Origin: Mya arenaria
Lineage: Eukaryota; Mollusca; Bivalvia; Myida; Myidae
NCBI RefSeq assembly: GCF_026914265.1
Contig: NC_069125.1
Coordinates: 6,778,117 to 6,842,116 of the forward strand
Length of the DNA: 64,000 bases
Direction: 5' to 3'
The notes under the pieces are model-generated. The model was not told the origin of the DNA and made no database searches. It worked only from the letters and a program-made list of their open reading frames with translations. This document shows, in pieces, positions 45,476 through 58,100 of the stretch. Made by a program: the position numbers and the translations under genes. Every line of letters begins with the position of its first letter. The first letter of the stretch is position 1.

Positions 45476-47996
45476 ATGAACAAGATGTTGAAGAGGTGTT
45501 GAAAAATGGAACCGAGATTGCTGCAAGTGATACAAGTAATGCAGAGGGTTCGGTTCAACTGATTTCAACTTTAGTCAAGCGCAAAAGGGGGAAGGATGAT
45601 CTTTGTTCAGAACTTGAGGATGATGGTCTGCCTGACAACCTGGAGAAAATAGTGGGATTCAAACCCTTAAAACAACATTGCAAGAACAAAACCAGTGAAA
45701 TGGTCTCAGCTAAAAATGTAGATCAATTTCAACTTGTTGATCAATCTGAAATATCATCAGATATTTTTGTTGAATGCACAACAAGACCTAAGAGATTGAA
45801 AAAATCGGTTGAAAGTGAAAACACTAAAGATGATGCAGCTAAAACAGCTACAACTGCCTGTTCAAACAATATTATTCATGAAAAAGATGCTGAGTCAGAA
45901 GCACTGGTTACATGTAGTAAAGGTTCACATATAGCCATAACTTCTTCCTGTTTGAAAGATAATGAAAAGGAATCATGTGAAACAGACTTTGCTGAAGAAT
46001 TTACTGAAAATGATCTCTCTGTAGTAGCAACACTGGAGAAAACTCTGGAAAGTCCATTATCCAGTTTTCGCCCAGGGTATTTGTGGGTTTCTGATCTGAC
46101 ACGACAAAATTGGTGCGAACAGCAGTTGTACTACTCCTTTACTGTGCCAGGACTTGTCGAGGAAAAGCCTGTGATGACAGAGGGAACGAACTTGCACCTG
46201 GAAAGAGGTCTGCTTGCATGTCAGCTTAAAACTTTTTGTTTACCCCTCTTAAAGAAGGAGTGAGGCATAATAGAATTGCCTTTTTCCTTTGTCCGTTTGT
46301 CTATTTTTTCTTCTATCCAAAACTTACCGGAGTGATGAAAATTTCTAGCAAGGTCACGCAGCATGTGAAATTGTGCACCTTGGGTTTAGTGTGTTGTTTG
46401 GCCAATTTAGTGCCGAGTTATGGCCCTTAATTCAGTTAATTTTTGTTGTGTTGGCCTTAAAGCGGACTACAGCAGGAAATTGTATAAAACTTTGATAAGT
46501 TGCCCACATGTAATCTATAGGCTAGTTGGCAAATTTAAATAATCTGTTAATATTAATTTTTGGATAAATATTGACCTACATGTATCAACTGGGAGTAGGA
46601 TTTGTTATTGGTCTTAGCTATCAATAAATATTTTGGCCAACCTTAACCAAACCAAAGACTTAAGGCTAAATCTTAACCAGTTTTATACAATTGTCTGCAG
46701 GCTTGCTTAACCAACATTCGGATATCATCAGTACTCAGGTTGTATCATTGTACAATGTGTTGTTTTTTTTCAGACCAATAAGCATATGAAATTACCGTAG
46801 GCCGTTTTACGAAAGCAAAAAAAAAACACCACTACGGTACTTTTTTCTCAAATGTGTAAAGGAAATTTCCAAATCTTGTTTTAAAAAAAAAAGAAGTTGA
46901 TTTTGATTTAAGTGCAACATCAATGGCCTGTAAGTCGACTTCATACATCAAAGAAAAGAGAAAATGACTGGGGCATTCTGAAAAAGCAGGCTCATGACCT
47001 GGCAAACCATTCATACAAATACTGTTTTTTGCATTGGTTTCACTTTAATCAGCCAATTAAATTGTAACTTTAAATTATGTTTGCATGAATAATGCGGTGA
47101 CAAACCCTTTGAAGATTTGTTGCTGCTGAGGTGAGACTGTTTCTTCAACTACAAAATGCAAAATAGCATTGTGATCTTTGTTTCACTGATTGACATGCAG
47201 ATGACCTTGTTTATTTGCAAACAATAGTAATAATATATGGGTTTTTTATCTTTCAGAGCTTGCTGTGCATGATGTTGTCAATGTTCGAGTGACGTCTAAC
47301 GAGGACATCTGGGGGATTAAAGTCCTCAATCTCATCAACTCCCTACAGGGATTTCTAAACGGCGGAACCGTTGCCAGGGAAATACCAATATTTGGCGCTC
47401 CATTCAATGAAGGTGTTTTTATTGTTGGCCTTATTGATGAGCTACGGTTTGATCCGGAAATGTATCTGATGGAACTTTGGGAGCTAAAGACAAGGAAGCG
47501 AAAAAGTATGCCATCGAAAGCACAGTGTGTTCAACATAGGCTGCAGGTTATGTTATATAAGAAACTTTTTGATGATTTAGTGAAAGGTAACCTTGCAAAG
47601 GAAACAGTCGCAAAACACCTTCGTTTGGATTTGAAGAAAACTTTCGGAGATGATGTTGTCAAACAAGTAACTATCAACTTCTTGACAAGTAAAGATTTGT
47701 CAGAATTAATGGATGTGTTGTTCTCAAAGGTTCAATGTTTAACCTGTATTCAGGAAATCGGTGTCGAATATGTTCACCAGGACTCAAAAGGCACAATCGG
47801 AATGTGTAGAGAGTCATACAGTGATGAAGAGCTAGAAAAACTGTACAAAGAGTACCTGAAGTTTTGGCGGGGTGAACGATGTTCGACAGGTGTTGACATT
47901 GAAGATGCATGGAAATGTCAGTCATGTGACTTTGCAGACATCTGTGATTGGAGGAAAAAGAAGGCTGAAGAGTACTCGAAAAAGAATATAGTTTGA
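45476..47996 (+). CDS. EXO5: Exonuclease V (EXO5), 5' exon not seen
   Basis: Two exons: 45476-46207 (acceptor TTTTCAG, phase 1; donor GTCTGC, unusual) and 47257-47996 (acceptor TTTCAG; stop TGA). The split Glu codon at the junction restores the conserved HLERELAVHDVV segment. EXO5 is a single-strand DNA exonuclease of the RecB-like PD-(D/E)XK group with an iron-sulfur cluster, acting in interstrand-crosslink repair. Visible marks are GYLWVSDLTRQNWCEQQ (first cluster Cys), GLIDELRF and ELWELKTRK (catalytic Asp and Glu-x-Lys), HRLQVMLYK (motif Gln) and the C-terminal CQSCDFADICDWR (remaining three Cys). About 490 residues are visible against about 373 in human, the excess being an acidic, Ser/Lys-rich N-terminal extension of some 190 residues. 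All key residues are present. The first coding exon is missing from the call. Confidence 0.92.
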
Positions 47997-50327
47997 TTTT
48001 GGGTATCAGATTAAGTTAAATGGAATACCAAGCATGCTTTGTATTCAGAAGTCATCCTGGTTGTCCATCTGTCTGTGCAATTCTTACCACCCTTGTGACT
48101 CATATGATACATCTGCAATTAAACATCCTAAATTTTCATTTGCTGGAGCACAAAGATCTTACAACGAGCTATGGAGACCATCAATTTTAACTGTCTGTTT
48201 GTTAAGACTATATTATTTTTCAAACTTGGTGCTATCATAGAATGATTTTATTGGACGACTTTGTTTAAACTGATTGTATATGCAGATTGTAACATTTTGT
48301 TCTTTTACGTATATACTGTTTAAGTGTTATGACAGTGAGTGAGTGTACATATGTGACGTCAGCATAAAAATTAGTCCTCGAGATAACGAAACTTCGCAAC
48401 ATTCTAAAAACAAACAATGTTTAACTGAACCAAAAATATCGGAAAAAAGTTTGACATAACTGGAACATTGAGATAACAGAGTTCGACATAGCAAGTTTCG
48501 AGTGTATGAGATTTATTTTCATAAAATATTTTAACAAATCTAGGATTGCTTGCCTAAAAGGCTCGATTATTTGCACAAGGATGAGTGTTTATTATTACTC
48601 TACAGGACTCATTATTTTGCTATGACTTTACATATAAAAATAATATTTTAAAATATCTATTTCTTGATGGAGTTGTTAAAAATGATAATGTTTTCTAAAC
48701 TGTTCAAAGATATTCAAGCAGTCTGCATTTTTATAATGTAAATATTATTTTCGGTACTCTTTTAAACATAATTATGAACATTTCATCGTTATCGTTGATA
48801 AATATTATTAGTACTTTTGTATGATGTACCTTTTATATACTGTAGGAATCACGTATTGTTAGTATAAATTTAATATATTAAATTGTTAATTAAATTCTTC
48901 ATTCTCGTTTGAAACATGAAACATTTTAATTTGATAAAACGCCTGTTTTTACATAAATACATATTCAATGGCGTTGTACAAATAGATATAGTAAATGTAA
49001 AAGCAAGTTACATGTAATAGAAGCAATGTACATTATATTGCTAAACTGGTATTAGTTAAAAAGTAAGGAGCAATCTGAATAAATTCTCGTTTGGGCTGCA
49101 GTACAAATTATTTGATTATTAGACATTTGCACTTGTATTACTCTCAGTCTGGCTCAAAAGTTTATATTCAGGTGTATTCGAGATTTGTTTTACAACACTT
49201 GAATGACTAAAAAAAAGAGAAAAAGTTTAAACAAAAAATGTTATGTGGAGGGCTGTTTCTAAACAAGTTCCGATGTAATTGAAATGTATAATTAAAATGT
49301 AGGTTTAAATGTAGGTTTCTGCCACAACGGTGAAAACTGTCGCAAGTAAATATTATTTGCTTTGTGCAATAAAACACATCAAAAGCACTTTAAAAATAGC
49401 GAATGGATATATATATATATTGTTTGGTTTAATATAAGAAATATAACAGACAACTTCGGGCCATATAACTTGATAAGAACTGGTCAGTCAGTCCCCAAGA
49501 ATGAATGGACCGCGTCCTTATGATATAATATGACCCTCAGGGGCATGTAATATTTCTTTAATATATATTTTATATAAAAAAATATATATCTAATGGTTCA
49601 ATTATGTAACGTAATCTCTGCTGTTAATCTTATTTCCACGCATTTTACGTGTAATGCAGACAATAATCAGCATAAAAGGCATTTTTTAATCTTTGTACTG
49701 TACAGTTAATGGCGTGCCAGATTTTGCATTACAGCCAATAATTGCCTATATGGAAAGGGAGTAAAAACAGAAGTTACTTTATATAAAAATAAAAATAGTT
49801 CTTAAGATCTGTAACTTCTCTGAATACCAGATTTGTGTTTGAAGGGATAAAGGTTATATAATAATAATAGGCAAAATGCGGTTAAAAGTTGATGGAAATC
49901 AAACTATTAAAGCGTATCTGTTTGTTAAATGGGCACATCTTTGGGTTTTCATAAGCATCTTAAACTTTCCACAAAATAAGACTGTAACCTAATTTGATGC
50001 CTTGCATCTCTATTGGACTAGTTTATTGTACAAAAATTGTGAAACAATAACTTCTTTTACGTTATTTTTGTCTAGATGGAAAAATCTGACATGAGAGCTC
50101 ATGCATAAGCTGGTTGTCATAGGCAAAATATCATAAAACAAGTCAAGGGAGGCCATTCTTACAAATACAATTTTTTTACAGTATTGCAGATGTTACTCCC
50201 CTTGCTACGTATGATTTACTGTAAAAGATAATTGGTTATTACAACATTTATATATATATATAAAATACTGGATGGATGATGATACCTACGTTCAGGTTCA
50301 ATTATTATATAATATGATATCATAATT
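47997..50327. other. 3' flank of EXO5 and intergenic sequence
   Basis: AT-rich, with scattered polyA/T tracts and TATATA runs. No second gene or repeat family recognised. Confidence 0.5.
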
Positions 50328-50620
50328 AAACAAGAGCTGTCACAGTATGTGACAAATGCCCCTGAATGTGATATTGACCTATGAACAAGGTCAGTACATG
50401 AAAATTAAAGATCAAACACTGACCTTTGATGTATGCATGTGGAACTTGCATACAACACACAATCTTCATATGCCAAACACATGTGCCAAGTTTTTGTTGT
50501 AAATCTGTCATACGCATGACAAAATTACAGCCGGGTTATGACATCTATGTACATATATGCAGCATTTCATAATAATATAAAGCAAAGAATGCTTATGAAC
50601 AAGTGAAATAATTATAAAAA
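50328..50620. repeat. Interspersed repeat, AACAAGAGCTGTCA family, copy 1
   Basis: Begins AACAAGAGCTGTCACAGTAT and continues GACAAATGCCCC; a related copy starts at 54484 in the same orientation. The repeat also shares the CCAAACACATGTG(C/G)CAAGT and ATTACAGCC blocks with the tandem array at 51300-51985. Confidence 0.55.
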
Positions 50621-50633
50621 CACTGATTACCTG

Positions 50634-51290
50634 TCATTGATGTTTTGAAACACCACATGAGACCCATGCATGGTCACTGTAGTATGTCAGTGTTGTTGTT
50701 GGTCTTCTGCTAACTAACCCTGAGATACAGATATGGTCAAGACAAGAACCTAATACATGGGTCAGTGAGTGAGAATACTGGTGAAATCCTTTTTCTATGA
50801 GCGCCTGGCATATTCGAGGCATTGGACGGGCTATCGCATTTTGGTTGAAATCACCAGTAATAACAATTGATGGTTGACTTTCTTTGATCTGTATCTGGTT
50901 TATTTGATCTAGCAGGACAGTTTCCAGGTGCACATTCTTCTTTCCTGATGTGGGTGAGTTGTTCACTGCTATCACATAAATTGTGTCCTTTGATGTCATT
51001 ACAAGTTGACACGTAAGGGTTTGTAGTAAATGGTCTGAATAAGAAGCTGACTTGGTACACTGAGTAAATGCATTTTTTTTAACAAGTACAGCAACTCCAC
51101 CTCCTCCATCACTTACACTGAGCTTGTCAGATTCGCAAAATGTATAAATGAGCTTCAAAGTCAGTGAAATCAGGGTTTCTGTTAAAACAATTCTATCAGT
51201 GCTCAAAGCAATCAGGTCATTAATGAGGTCTTGTTTATGACATGAAAATGACCTGAAATCATAGTACCGTGGCATATTTCTGTTGTATGC
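50634..51290 (-). mobile_element. Endonuclease/exonuclease/phosphatase domain fragment
   Basis: The minus-strand frame reads as an EEP-fold nuclease of about 200 residues: an N-terminal Glu-containing stretch (VLTETLIS), GGGGVAVLV, ITGDFNQN (Asp-x-Asn), SCLDHICIS and a terminal TYYSDHAWVSCGV (Ser-Asp-His). The set matches the nuclease of LINEs and of Helentron-type rolling-circle elements; the LDH...YYSDH end favours Helentron, but no Rep/helicase or reverse transcriptase is next to it. The frame continues upstream into tandem repeat sequence, which I do not count as protein. No stop within the domain. Confidence 0.6.
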
Positions 51291-51299
51291 TTGACAACA

Positions 51300-51985
51300 A
51301 TACAGAGTTGGTCTTGCAAATGTGACATTCCCTTTACGTGCCAAATACATATGGCAAGTTATTTTAAATTGCCTTAGAACATAAAAAAAATACCACCAGC
51401 ATTCCATTGTTAATAAACACCTAAGTGTGACCTTGACCTTAGAGGTAGGGACATGGGTATTGCACGTGACACGTCGTCTTGGTATGTCGAACACATGTGG
51501 CAAGTTATTTTAAAATCTGTCCATATACGAAAAAAGTTACAGCCCGGACATGACAACCTATACTCTATGTCCTTATATGCAGCATTCCATTGTTAATAAA
51601 CACCTAAGTGTGACCTTGACCTAAGAGGTAGGGACACGGGTCTTGCACACGACACATGGTCTTGGTATGTCAAACACAAGTGGCAAGTCATTTAAAAATA
51701 TGTCCATACAAGAGAAAGTTACAGCCCGGACACGACAACCTATACTCTATGTCCTCATATGTAGCATTCCATTGTGAATAAACACTAGGAGTGACCTTGA
51801 CCTTAGAGGTAGGGACGCGGGTCTTAAATGCGACACGTCGTCTTGGTATATCGAACACATGTGGCAAGTCATTTTAAAATCTGTCCATACAAGAGAAAGT
51901 TACAGCCTGGACGCGACAACCTATACTCTATCTCCGTCTATGCAGCATTCCATTGTGAATAAACACTGTGTGACCTTGACCTTAG
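51300..51985. repeat. Tandem repeat, ~182-bp unit, about four copies
   Basis: TGTGACCTTGACC recurs at about 51425, 51609, 51790 and 51969, each with GCAGCATTCCATTGT upstream and GAGGTAGGGAC downstream. Adjacent to the nuclease fragment. Confidence 0.85.
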
Positions 51986-54483
51986 AGGTGGGCGGGTGTT
52001 AGATAATCATATATATATATTAAATCACGTCCTATTGAAATGTCATAAAATAAACTAGACAATTTACAAAATTTTAAGTGGCACATTACTTCCTAGCATG
52101 GCCAAATTCATTGAAATACATTGGAAATGCCTGTACAGTGAGCAAGAATACTGGATTTTAGGTAAACCAGGTCCAAAATTTCCCAGTTTGTTTTTTGCTG
52201 GTCATATTCATTGAAAATAGTATGGATCAGGGTCTTGAATTGAAAAGCTTTCATCACTCCTTATCCATGCTTGGAATTGGATGTCTCGTACTACAAACTG
52301 AATTTTCAGGATTATGAATTTCAGTCTGTCTTCACAACCCTGTAAGAGGGATATACAGTTGTTCCGAGAATTTTTTGGGCACTCAGGAAACATACTGGTA
52401 CATTCATTAAATAATAATATCTATAATTCTTTACTAGAGAGGTTTTGACTAAATAACTTTCGTAAAATGTTGCTGGACTATCAGCAACAGCACAGCTACA
52501 ACATGATTATATTAATAAATCTACACATGTGTACATATGATAGACAAAGACAGTTTTAAGTTAAAATTTATTTGATCAATATATTTGGATAACAATAGTT
52601 AATAGCCACATTTCACACCTACCCGGTACATTCAATTAATTGATTACACCTCAAAAATAACAAAGATATGCTTTTTGCAACTTAACAAAACTTCTAATAA
52701 TATCTCTTTGATAAACAAATCCACAAAAATTCCAATAATTATCTCTGTAATAAACAAGTCGACAAAACTGATTTGGCATTTTTCCACAAATATTCAAATT
52801 ATACCATATAGTTTAGTTATTTACGCAAAATGTTGTAATAAGTTTTATGCAGAAAAAAGGGATATATTTCTATTAAAATACATTGTTTATTATCATTGTT
52901 GCCCTAACAAATACTGGCCCAATTATCGAGAAAGTACATTTCTTGCAGAAGTTCAGTAAATAAGTTTAATGGTTAACAACTGTATAATGTATGTGTATCA
53001 AATTCATAATATATATAATTATAAAAATAGCATGCACCGACATACATGATAACTTCCGTTTAATTAATACACAACTTTAAATATATGAAAATCACACAAA
53101 CACAGGGTATTTTTTTTTTTTAAACTTCTATATCTTAACTTTTCGGTGTTCAACCTTTATCTGATAAAAACATCATACATATTAGTGGCAAATTCAATAA
53201 CATTGTTAATATATAAATAAATTCAAAGTTTGCCTATATTTATTGTATGATTGTCTATATGTTTGCCTGTCATTATGTATTCATTTTTAAATATATTTTT
53301 CGAATACTTTATTTATAAAGTGATATATATCTTGCGCCAGTTGTTGTTATTATTGATAATAGACGCAAATGAAGTAAATTCCGAGTTTTTCATTATAACT
53401 CTTATTAAGGATCACGAAAGTGATGGAATATAAAAAAATGATAATATTCTTCTTGCTGATCGAAAATAAATCGGTGCGTTCTGACCCAACTGAGAAAATT
53501 TACCTTGTGTATAAACATAACATATATATATGACTTACTCGGCACATCAAAAACAGACAACAACAAACACTACATCAATAACATGCACCAAAAACCCATC
53601 TAACAAATGTTAGGCACTACTGCATGATCGGCAAGCACGGTACTTAATTCTGTTATATTTCTTAAATTAGTGTGACAATTGACTGACAAAATCAAATGAA
53701 TATGCATGATGCAGGGGAGACAACTTTTCTTTCAATGAATGTGTATGTTACAATTACATAATTCTTTAATAACCCTATATTGTCAGTGGCGTCTATGGCC
53801 GAGAAGCCCTTAAATACCCGTTACTCAAAAACCTTGGAGTCCCCATACAGAGTGTCAAACCATGCCTATTTTGATTACTTAAAATATTCTTATAACATAC
53901 ATGACAAGCTTACTGAGGTAAGGAAATATGCCCAATTACCAAGGCGTAAATAAATAATATGTTTGTTTCCAGTTCATGCTAAAAAAGATAGGGGTCGTTT
54001 TTTCTTTTTTTTTTGATTAGGCAAAATTGTTTCTCGAGATTTGTCAGTTACCAATAACTAGCTGCTTAAAAACATCTATACAATAAGTATTAGTATCACT
54101 GGTATTGTTGAAAGCAAAAACACTTAATTTTTAGATTTTAAAAGAAAAATATCAAACGAATGAAAAAAATTATTCTTGGGCCGGGTAAAAAAAAAAAAGG
54201 TTTAGTCAGGAAACCAGAAACAAACATTTTTTTACGCCTTGTACAACTTTTGTTTAAAATTCAAAATAAGGTCTACAAAGAAAAACACACAATGGAAAAG
54301 AAATCTAGAGCAATGAATGTTCGTCCAAACACTTTTCTCCCGTTCACAGTTGATCAAGGCTGACAATGATATAACTCCATTTAAAGCTTTAGCAGGGTGG
54401 AATAGGGGAACAAGGAAGTCTTCAAAAGACAGACAAATGAGGTAAATTTAACAATTATAAAGGAATGTTTAATGATTTATATT
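51986..54483. other. Intergenic sequence
   Basis: Very AT-rich; no gene, exon or repeat family recognised on either strand. Confidence 0.5.
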
Positions 54484-54720
54484 AACAAGAGCTATCATAG
54501 GAAAGTAACGAATGCCCCCAAAGTTTCCTTGTCAGAGTAATGGCCAACTGACCAAAGACAGACCTTGATTTTGAAGGCAAAGCACAAATCCTATGTGTGA
54601 AATACCTTCCAAATATGCTGCTGTAAATTTGTGTGAAAAGGGATAGTAAATCGAATAAAAGTTGCAGCTGCGACTTGATACAATAACTGACGGACAAAAC
54701 GACAGAAAACTAAATGCCTT
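54484..54720. repeat. Interspersed repeat, AACAAGAGCTGTCA family, copy 2
   Basis: AACAAGAGCTATCATAGG, then ACGAATGCCCCC; related to 50328-50620 by its 5' end and general layout, more diverged inside. Confidence 0.5.
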
Positions 54721-55111
54721 CTTTTAGGAGTATAAAACAAACTGTATAATGCCCATTTTGTATGTTTTTACTACCTTATTTTGTTAAAGAAATCAATAGT
54801 TCTGATAGGTAACGGATGACATTTCACAACCAAATTTATCCCGTAACAATAAGGATACAAAAATAATAGTAAAATAATTCCTTTAACTTTTCTTCATTCA
54901 AGTGGTGTGCTATCTGTCAGTAACTAAGAAAAATAACACATTAGTAGAAAATTCTATAGAACTAGATGTTCAATAAAATAGAAAATTACCTAGATAAGCT
55001 GAGAGATTAATAAAATATCGATTGTCTTTATTTTCAGATCATAAGCAAATTCAAGCTACATGTGTACTTGGTGTTGCTTAAAAATTTCATGGCAATAACA
55101 TAACTACACAA

Positions 55112-58100
55112 TCAATAATAAGTTGAAGACATGGTTAGTTTGCCGATTCCTGTAACAAGGTCGGTCTCTAAATCGTAAAGTGAACTGTCTGTCTGTACGA
55201 AGCCAGTGACGTTGTACTGTGCAAGACGTCTGCTCCATGTTGTGTTCTTTGAAACATCCAACAGCGCCTTTGTGATCTTAGCTTGAAGATCCTCTGGAAG
55301 AAAATTTGCATAAGAAATCGTTATTATTGGCCTCACTTCAAAACACAGAAGCTACAAAAACTCAAGTTTTCAGTAGCAGCGTTTTTTAAAATTTTCTTGG
55401 CAATTTCATCACACATGGTTTGTTTACAAAATGCCAAAGTTACAATTTTGAAAGATTCAGCAATTCTGTTTCTCTGTGAGTTGTCCAATCATTGTTCGAC
55501 ATTTTGATCACATGATACAACACCATTATCTCATTGGACTATTTATCACCTTTATAATTCAAATGACGTAAAAATTCCGAAACCGGAAAAAATGCAGCAT
55601 CGACATTTTGACCTGACGCCGTCGTTTTACTTGTGCATTTAAGTTTATTTCTAAAGGATGCATTTAAGGTAAAGAGTTAAAAATGCTTGTCATTTTATTG
55701 TGCCATAATGGAGAATATGATAAATGCCATAAAATGTTGGTATCACTCGAAATGGAAGTGCTTCCTGATTTATAAAATGTTAAATATATTAAGAAAAAGT
55801 TATTGCAGTTTATTCTGATGTTTATTTCAACTGAGATTTGGATGGAAGCCGGCCAATTGCACACTACACATAACACCCATTAACATGGTAGCTAAATATT
55901 AATAATATGTCATTATGTGGTCATCACTGGCATTCAAAACTGACATAATTATACATCGAATAGCTTAACATATTAAAATAACCATTGAACAAGAGGCCCA
56001 AAAGGGCCTATGCTCTACTGGCATGGCTTTTGTGGTCATATCAATCCAGAGCATGTATGTATGGGTAAAAGGCAACAGACATATAGTTTATGTTTTGTGT
56101 TTGGGTTACCTGAAAACGTAGCACGTTCAACATCTGAGCCCAGAAAGTATTGTAAGCAGATTAGTTGCATGAACTATTTTAATATGTGCCAAGTAAAAGT
56201 CATCTTGACAAAAAAAAATGCTTTAAAAACTGTACTCGTAGTAAAATTTTCTGTAGTTTTAAAAGTTAAAAAAAGTTGGTCAAAAGGTCAAAGTCAAGGG
56301 CATCCTAGGACAACATTGATCAATTTGAACAAACATTCACAATCAATTGTGCTGAGATGGATGCACGAACACACAAAAAGATTTTCAAACCTTTCCAGAT
56401 TTATGTTTACCAAACCTGTGAACCCTGGGTGTGGCCAGTAATGACACCAGGTGCATAACTTAAACATTCACAATCAATTTTGTTAAGATGAATGCGCAAA
56501 CTACAGAACTTAAAGCTAAAAAATGGCCTTTGGGCTTTCAACAAGAACAAGGCAGAGTAATTCACAAAATCAACTGCAGAAGCAAAAAGCAAATTGTCTC
56601 TCAAAATCCTAGACTTGCAAATTGTCTCCCTTAACTCTAGACTTGAATTAACATATACATGTAAACTTGGCTAAAAATAGAATTCGCTCATGCAGACCTG
56701 GCTAAAAATAGAAAGCATTTCTTTAAAACTTTCATGGCCCATAATCTAGGCATTCATGGGCGGATCTTGCTGGTTTTCGAAAGGAACCAAGCTCTAATGG
56801 ATATCTAGATACTGTACAAGTTTCATCGAGATATAATCAAAACTGAAGACTGTATCGTGTTCACAACCAATTGTTTACACAATAGCATTTTTTTATACTA
56901 TCAGGCTGGTTTTCGAAAGGAACCGAGCTCTAATGGATATCTAGATACTGTACAAGTTTCATCGAGATAAAATCAAAACTGAAGACTGTATCGTGTTCAC
57001 AAGCAATTGTTTACAGACGCACGGACGCACGGATGCACATACTACGTACACATTACCATCGCATAAGCTTTTCTGGCCTTTGGCCAGTAGAGCTAAAAAT
57101 GAACTAGAACCCCGCGAGTCGGATGTGTCGCCTGACGAATTATTTACTGTCGACATTATAGCTGTTAGATTGGCATTTTATTCATTTATAGATAATGATG
57201 TTGCCATTTAACTTTCAAGTGTAGGTGGCATTTGAACCCTCAATCAGATATACCTACGGAATAAGTTACAGGTTGAAACCTCCTATAGTTTACGAGATAT
57301 GCCACGGACAAAACCTAAGCAAGAAAATTAACAAAGGGCAATAACTTAACTCTAAAAATATGGCAGCAAGAGTAACAGTTCTTGTGCACTGCACTTGCCC
57401 TCAATGAGATCTATCTAGCTATGAAGTTTCAAGTTGATACCTCTTATATTCTTCAAGATATGCCACGGACAAAACTTTAAGCATGAAAATTAACAAAGGG
57501 CAATAACTTTAAAACTAAGAAAGCAAGAGTTTCTGTTATTGTGCACTGCACTTGCCCTCAATGAGATATATCAAGCTATGAAGTTTCAAGTTGATACCTC
57601 TTATATTCTTCAAGATATGCCCCGGACAAAACTTTAAGCATGAAAATTAACAAAGGGCAATAACTTTAAAACTAAGAAAGCAAGAGTTACTGTTATTGTG
57701 CACTGCACTTGCCCTCAATGAGATCTGTCTAGCTATGAAGTTTCAAGTTGATACCTCTTATATTCTTCAAGATATGCCCCGTACAACCTCTTATATTCTT
57801 CAAGATATGCCCCGGACAAAACTTTATGCAAAACTTTATGCATGAAAATTAACAAAGGGCAATAATTTTAAAACTATGAAAGCAAGAGTTACTGTTATTG
57901 TGCACTGCACTTGCCCTCCATGAGATCTATCTACATATGAAGTTTCAAGTTGATAACTCTTATATTCTACAAGATATGCCCCGGACAAAACTTTAAGCAT
58001 GAAAAATAACAAAGGGCAAAACTCTAAAAATATGGAAGCAAGAGTAACAGTTCTTGTGCACTGCACTTGCCCTCAATTAGATCTATCTACATATGAAGTT

